Source: UBA5603 sp964501315
GTDB taxonomy: Bacteria; Bacillota_I; Bacilli_A; Izemoplasmatales; Hujiaoplasmataceae
Length of the DNA stretch: 64,000 bases
Direction: 5' to 3'
NCBI GenBank assembly: GCA_964501315.1
Contig: CAZCSO010000003.1
Span: forward strand, 39,055-103,054
Shown: piece after piece, positions 59,991-64,000 of the stretch
Layout of the letters: every line of letters begins with the position of its first letter
Numbering within the stretch: position 1 is the stretch's first letter
The notes under the pieces: model-generated
Databases searched by the model: none
The model's input: only the letters and a program-made list of their open reading frames with translations
Told to the model about the DNA's origin: nothing
Translations under genes and position numbers: made by a program

Positions 59991-60822
59991 ATCGGGATAT
60001 CGCATAAATAATTGCATTACAAAAAATTTATTTAAGGCTCATTGATGGCCAAAAATGGGGATTAATGTCATTTTTAGACTAATTTGTATCTTTTATATGA
60101 ATTAGTCTTTTTTTATTATTAATATGAGGATATATTATATTAAGATTAGTAAAGGGAATTTTGATTAAAAAAATTGATATTAAAAATGTCTATATAGGCC
60201 TAGATATAGAGCAATATAGCTTATAAAATATTTTTTTATTTTTATTGAGTTTCCGAGCGATTTATGGAAATTTATAATGAAAACAATCGATTATTCTAAA
60301 TTACTGGTATTAATAGACATGATTCATGAGTATTTCTGATATATTCAAGCAATTTCTTTTTCTTTTTTATCATATAATCCATTTTCTTATTTTGACTAGT
60401 AATTTAAGAAAACCGCTAAAAATAGACATTTTACAAACATATCATGTCATGCTGTTTATATGATTTTTTCCAATTATTTAACCTGGTTGATTCTCTATAC
60501 GCGTTAAGTAACATTCTTATATCAGCTCTTTTTATTGCGCACAGCCTTACTCGATTTTTATAATGATATTCCATTCTTATCCTTGTTTGTTTTATTCTAT
60601 ATATCGTTGTCTTTATGATCTATTTTTAGATTCTGTATTTTTGCTTTATTTTGTTAATGGATTATCTTGTTTAATCGAGTACTTCATTATTCTCATTCTT
60701 TATATTTCTTTAAATAGCTCATCCTTGTCCTCTTCAATTACTTTATTCTTGATTATTTCTATTGTTCATTTTTAACCTATATCTCTTTTATGTATGTTTA
60801 TTGCTTTTTTATGAGTACTTCT
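59991..60822. other. Second long AT-rich non-coding region
   Basis: About 830 bp without a supportable gene. It contains the 60022-60067 repeat, a neighbouring TTTTAGACTAATTTG block resembling 45283-45297, another CCGCTAAAAATAG motif (60413), and ends with more than 250 bp of pyrimidine-rich + strand, like the 45.7-45.96 kb stretch. The layout parallels 44689-45961. Confidence 0.6.
60022..60067 (+). repeat. Dispersed 45-nt repeat, copy B
   Basis: Partner of 45701-45745 (see that entry). Same orientation. Confidence 0.65.
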
Positions 60823-60847
60823 ATATAATGTAGGTGAGGTGATTACT

Positions 60848-61054
60848 ATGAAAAAAATCATCATTGAAGGTATGAATTGTCAAGGTTGCGCAAACGATGT
60901 TTCTCATATTCTTTCTGGCATCTACGGGTTATCGAACATCACGGTTTCATTCAAAGAAGGCTATGCTATGTTTGAAGGATTTGTATCTAAAGAGATTATT
61001 GCGAACGCCTTGGGTCAACACGGTTATCGATTAGTGGAATTGATTAAAATGTAA
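60848..61054 (+). CDS. HMA-domain heavy-metal-binding protein (CopZ-like)
   Basis: 68 residues forming one ferredoxin-like HMA domain with the metal-binding G-M-N-C-Q-G-C motif near residue 8. Such proteins bind Cu(I) or other soft metals and pass them to P-type ATPases or repressors. No ATPase is adjacent. Start choice: GGTGAGGTGA precedes the ATG at 60848; the in-frame GTG at 60839 lies in the ribosome binding site. TATAAT about 25 bp upstream. Confidence 0.88.
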   Translation: MKKIIIEGMNCQGCANDVSHILSGIYGLSNITVSFKEGYAMFEGFVSKEIIANALGQHGYRLVELIKM

Positions 61055-61078
61055 AGCTCGCTTGAGCTTTTCTTTTTT
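61053..61078 (+). terminator. Terminator of the HMA gene
   Basis: AAAGCTC (61053-61059) pairs with GAGCTTT (61064-61070) around GCTT, then T-rich. Confidence 0.8.
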
Positions 61079-61126
61079 CTTGACTAATCATGACAAATGT
61101 ATAATAATATATAGTAGCCAATTTTT

Positions 61127-61201
61127 AGGGGTGTGGTGTTAACGGTAGCACGACAGTCTCCAAAACTGTTTGTACGGGTTCGAATCCTGTCACCCCTGCC
61201 A
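61127..61201 (+). tRNA. tRNA-Trp (anticodon CCA)
   Basis: Acceptor AGGGGTG pairs with CACCCCT. Anticodon stem ACAGT/ACTGT encloses CTCCAAA (CCA). T-arm ACGGGTTCGAATCCTGT. CCA end encoded. No UGA-reading tRNA is implied here, in keeping with TGA as a stop. Confidence 0.93.
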
Positions 61202-61212
61202 ATACGAACGAT

Positions 61213-61250
61213 AAGTTTGATGTGATCCAGCATCAAACTTTTTCTTTTTT
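61213..61250 (+). terminator. Terminator of tRNA-Trp
   Basis: AAGTTTGATG (61213-61222) pairs with CATCAAACTT (61231-61240) around TGATCCAG, then T's. Confidence 0.9.
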
Positions 61251-61340
61251 ACAGGTAGTTTTTTTAGTTTATTAACAGTATAATTTTTCTTGTAAGTTTT
61301 GTTTCATATTATAAGGAATAATCCTATTGGAGGTTATCTC

Positions 61341-61751
61341 ATGAGATTGGATGGTTTTGGTTTATTTGTTAAGGATATGAAAAAAATGATTTTGTTTTAC
61401 CGTGATGTCATGGAGTTTGTAATTAAAGAAGATAAAACAACTTCGAATGTTTATTTAGTTAAAGATGGAACGTTATTTATGCTATATGGGCGAAGTGATT
61501 TTGAGACCATGACCAATTGCTATTTTGATTACGTTAAAAAAATTAATGGCCACTTTGAGATAGCGATGTATGTTGATACATTTGATGAAGTAGATGAAAC
61601 ATTTGAGCGAGTTGTTCGTTTGGGTGCGAAACCAATTCTTTATCCAACCTTGGAACCTTGGGGACAACGGACTTGTTATGTCGCTGACCCAGAAGGGAAC
61701 CTCATTGAAATTGGTTCCTTTAACAAACCCTTTGATTCATTAAGAAGTTAA
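61341..61751 (+). CDS. VOC-superfamily (glyoxalase/bleomycin-resistance) protein
   Basis: 136 residues with the paired beta-alpha-beta3 pattern: GFGLFVKDMKKMILFYRDVMEF in the first half and FEIAMYVDTFDEVDETFERVVRLGAK...PWGQRTCYVADPEGNLIEIGSF in the second. The last segment is the usual metal-ligand Glu region. It could be a lyase or a resistance-type binding protein; not specified. The ATG at 61341 has GGAGG 7 nt upstream, preferred to the in-frame ATG at 61299. Confidence 0.85.
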   Translation: MRLDGFGLFVKDMKKMILFYRDVMEFVIKEDKTTSNVYLVKDGTLFMLYGRSDFETMTNCYFDYVKKINGHFEIAMYVDTFDEVDETFERVVRLGAKPILYPTLEPWGQRTCYVADPEGNLIEIGSFNKPFDSLRS

Positions 61752-61824
61752 ACATATCTTAGCAAAAAAAGTCGAGAGATTAATTTTGATATCTTGTATA
61801 CTATCGCAGTAAGAGGTGAACGAT

Positions 61825-62691
61825 GTGACGAAAACGGATGTTGTACGGATGATGCAAACCTATATAGAATCGCATCTTGAAGAGAAAATCACGTTGGGCG
61901 ACTTAGCCAACGTCACCCATTATTCTCCCTGGTACTGTTATCGTATGTTTTATGAGACATTGCAGATAACAATCAGTCAGTATGTGAGAAAATTAAAACT
62001 ATCAAAATCAGCCCTTCAGTTACGGGATTCCTCCATTAAGATCATTGATGTTGCGTTTCAGTACGGCTTTGATAGTGTCGATGGGTATCAACGTGCTTTT
62101 TTCAAAGAGTTTGGCGTCAATCCGTATGAGTATTCAAAACATCCGATTCCGATCTATCTCTTTACCCCTTACAAAATCTATTCAGAGATAGGAGAAAGAA
62201 AAATGAGTAAGGTAAAAACAGTCTTTGTCAGTCAAATTGTCAAACCTGAACGCAAGGTTTTAATCAAACGTGGCATCAAAGCCGATAATTACTGGGATTA
62301 TTCTAATGAGGTCGGATGCGATGTATGGGGACTCTTAACAAGCATGCCTTCGTTAAACGGCGAACCGGTTTGTATGTGGTTACCCAAGCAATACATCAAG
62401 CCTTCAACGTCGTTATACGTTCAAGGGGTGGAAGTGCCCACCGATTATCAAGGGGAGATTCCAGAGGGATTTGATGTCATATTGTTACCAGAAGCGACGT
62501 ACTTGATGTTCACAAGCGAACCGTTTGAAGAAGTGGATTACGAAAATGCGATTTTGAATGTTTGGGATGCGATGGGTAAGTATAATCCAAACGTATTGGG
62601 TTACGTTTGGGATGATGATAATCCACGAATTCAATTAGAACCGATTGGACATCGTGGGTACATCGAACTAAAAGCGGTTAAAAAGAAATAA
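61825..62691 (+). CDS. AraC-family regulator with GyrI-like effector domain
   Basis: About 288 residues. The N-terminal double HTH of AraC/XylS proteins is clear: ITLGDLANVTHYSPWYCYRMFYETLQITISQYVRKLKLSKSA and IIDVAFQYGFDSVDGYQRAFFKEFGVNPYEY. The C-terminal domain (about 130-288) resembles GyrI/AraE ligand-binding folds, which bind drugs or small molecules (the Rob/SoxS-type arrangement). It probably activates an export or detoxification gene, perhaps the VOC gene upstream. Start choice: AGAGG is 8 nt before the GTG at 61825; GTG 61816 overlaps it. Confidence 0.88.
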   Translation: MTKTDVVRMMQTYIESHLEEKITLGDLANVTHYSPWYCYRMFYETLQITISQYVRKLKLSKSALQLRDSSIKIIDVAFQYGFDSVDGYQRAFFKEFGVNPYEYSKHPIPIYLFTPYKIYSEIGERKMSKVKTVFVSQIVKPERKVLIKRGIKADNYWDYSNEVGCDVWGLLTSMPSLNGEPVCMWLPKQYIKPSTSLYVQGVEVPTDYQGEIPEGFDVILLPEATYLMFTSEPFEEVDYENAILNVWDAMGKYNPNVLGYVWDDDNPRIQLEPIGHRGYIELKAVKKK

Positions 62692-62707
62692 CGATAATTT
62701 TCATGAA

Positions 62708-62737
62708 AAGAGCGTTGGACAATCCGACACTCTTTTT
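62708..62737 (+). terminator. Terminator of the AraC-GyrI gene
   Basis: AAGAGCGTTGGA pairs with TCCGACACTCTT (one C-A mismatch and one G-T pair), followed by T's. Confidence 0.7.
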
Positions 62738-62850
62738 TCATTATCCATCGTTTTTCATCTCATTTTAGGATAAAATGATTTTGTAGGTTTTGATGGACGC
62801 ATAGTTCGTCCTTCGTGATATAATAGTATCGCATGAAAGAAGGTGAGTCG

Positions 62851-64000
62851 ATGGAAAAATTAGAACTCTTAGCACCCGCCGGTACATGGGCGTCGTTTGT
62901 CGGTGCCATCAATGCCGGAGCTGATGCGGTTTACTTAGCGGGTAAACGGTTTGGCGCACGAGCATATGCCGTTAATTTTGATGAAGAAACGTTAATCAAA
63001 GCCATTGAATTTGCTCATCTTCGTGGTCGGAAGGTCTATGTGACCATCAACACCTTAATTTATGATGATGAGATTGAAGAATTAATCGATTATGCTGATT
63101 TTCTGGTTGAACATCAGGTCGATGCCTTGATTGTTCAAGATATCGGAATGCTCAATCATTTTTTGCACCGTTATCCTGATACGGAGATTCATGCATCGAC
63201 GCAAATGAATGTGATGAACGTCGATCAAGCTCGCTTTTTAAAGAAGATGGGTGTGTCCCGGATTATCTTAGCAAGAGAAACATCCCTAGAAACCATCAAA
63301 GAAATCAAAAAATCAGTCGATATTGAACTCGAAGTGTTTGTACACGGAGCGTTATGTGTTTCTTATTCCGGACAATGTTTGTTTTCATCGATGATTGGTG
63401 GTCGCTCTGGAAATAGAGGAGAATGTGCTCAACCATGTCGATTGGCGTATTCGTTATTAAAAGATGATGAAGTCGTCGAAGAAAATACGTATTTGTTATC
63501 AACCAAAGATTTGATGACGTTGGAGAGAATCGATGAATTGGCAGAAGCAGGAATTGCTTCACTTAAAATCGAAGGACGTATGCGTAAAAGCGAATACGTC
63601 ATTCAATCGGTATTATCGTATCGTCATGCGATTGATCATCAAATTATGGATATCAATCAAGAAGTTAAGAATCTCAAAAAAGTATTTAACCGTGATTATA
63701 CGGAAGGATATCTATTTGATATCAAACCCAAAACCTTGAATCATTCGCACAGACCCAATCACATGGGAATTGAAATTGGTAAGGTTGTTGGATTTGATAA
63801 AGGAAAAGTAACAATTGAATTGAAAGATGATTTAGTTGTCGGTGACGGCATTCGCTTTGTCGGTTCAAAAGACTATGGATTAGGAGTATCACGAATCCTC
63901 AAAGACAATCATTCCGTTCAACGTGCGTTTACGAATGAACGCATCGTAATTGATTCACCCGAAGCGATTGATGTGGGTTCGATTGTCCATAAAACGATGG
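62851..64000 (+). CDS. Peptidase U32 family protein (collagenase-like / RNA hydroxylation), 3' truncated by window end
   Basis: The ATG at 62851 after GAAGGTGAG opens a frame that runs off the window (383 codons visible). It begins ELLAPAGTWASFVGAINAGADAVYLAGKRFGARAYA, the U32 signature, with GQCLFSSMIGGRSGNRGECAQPCRL carrying the conserved Cys residues and EGRMRKSEYVIQSV. U32 proteins of the RlhA/TrhP type take part in hydroxylating 23S rRNA or wobble uridine of tRNA; others were first described as collagenases. Which one this is needs the missing C-terminus. A TATAAT lies about 28 bp upstream. Confidence 0.9.
   Translation, partial: MEKLELLAPAGTWASFVGAINAGADAVYLAGKRFGARAYAVNFDEETLIKAIEFAHLRGRKVYVTINTLIYDDEIEELIDYADFLVEHQVDALIVQDIGMLNHFLHRYPDTEIHASTQMNVMNVDQARFLKKMGVSRIILARETSLETIKEIKKSVDIELEVFVHGALCVSYSGQCLFSSMIGGRSGNRGECAQPCRLAYSLLKDDEVVEENTYLLSTKDLMTLERIDELAEAGIASLKIEGRMRKSEYVIQSVLSYRHAIDHQIMDINQEVKNLKKVFNRDYTEGYLFDIKPKTLNHSHRPNHMGIEIGKVVGFDKGKVTIELKDDLVVGDGIRFVGSKDYGLGVSRILKDNHSVQRAFTNERIVIDSPEAIDVGSIVHKTM

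Overview
The window comes from a low-GC, Gram-positive-lineage anaerobe. Ribosome binding sites are strong AGGAGG types, TGA is used as a stop, promoters are TTGACA/TATAAT-like, and most genes are followed by stem-loop plus T-tract terminators. Regulatory RNAs and sites are of Bacillota type: a PyrR-type attenuator, a lysine riboswitch and a cre-like site. The metabolism points to strict or near-strict anaerobiosis and cobalamin dependence: B12-dependent NrdJ, oxygen-sensitive NrdDG, and lysine fermentation through radical-SAM KamA and B12-dependent KamDE. Lipoproteins with poly-threonine linkers and InlB-type repeats suggest something near the Izemoplasmatales or Erysipelotrichia, but I cannot place it firmly from sequence alone.

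Layout. 1-5.7 kb holds a HipA-like kinase tail and small stand-alone enzymes (DUF1295 membrane protein, two GNATs, a Gfo/Idh/MocA oxidoreductase, a methyltransferase, and a Cys-rich ORF pair that may be one frameshifted gene). 5.8-12.9 kb is one giant repeat lipoprotein. 13.3-25.4 kb holds nrdJ, two c-di-GMP enzymes, an MscS channel, an Old Yellow Enzyme, DUF819, and a uracil permease behind a PyrR-type attenuator. 25.5-35.0 kb holds exonuclease III and then the lysine-fermentation operon, headed by a lysine riboswitch whose geometry suggests that lysine turns expression on. 35.1-39.5 kb holds a DNA glycosylase, a Glu-Val-Thr tRNA cluster, a MATE pump, an alkaline-phosphatase-family enzyme, methylglyoxal synthase and tRNA-Tyr. 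39.7-44.7 kb holds an orphan structured RNA, a CotH lipoprotein and nrdDG. 44.7-46.0 kb is long AT-rich non-coding DNA that shares a segment with a second such region at 60.0-60.85 kb. 46.0-50.4 kb holds an MFS transporter, an ABC-F ATPase, a PlsC-zinc-ribbon protein and a PQ-loop-like protein.

50.5-57.4 kb is the accessory region. A 55-residue exported-peptide gene is followed by a TPR/HTH regulator, together resembling an RRNPP-type peptide quorum-sensing pair. After a strong terminator comes a markedly AT-rich type II CBASS anti-phage operon: CD-NTase, Cap2 E2-E1, Cap3 JAB peptidase and a 2TM-SAVED effector. 57.5-64 kb returns to housekeeping: a 7TM-PAS-GGDEF protein, a PHP phosphatase, an HMA protein, tRNA-Trp, a VOC protein, an AraC-GyrI regulator and a U32 peptidase-family gene cut by the window end.

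How the genes work together. The riboswitch operon encodes lysine to 3,5-diaminohexanoate (KamA, KamDE with KamB), deamination (Kdd), cleavage with acetyl-CoA (Kce), ammonia removal to crotonyl-CoA (Kal) and CoA transfer (AtoDA). Butyryl-CoA dehydrogenase, Etf and a lysine permease must lie elsewhere. NrdJ and KamDE share a need for adenosylcobalamin.
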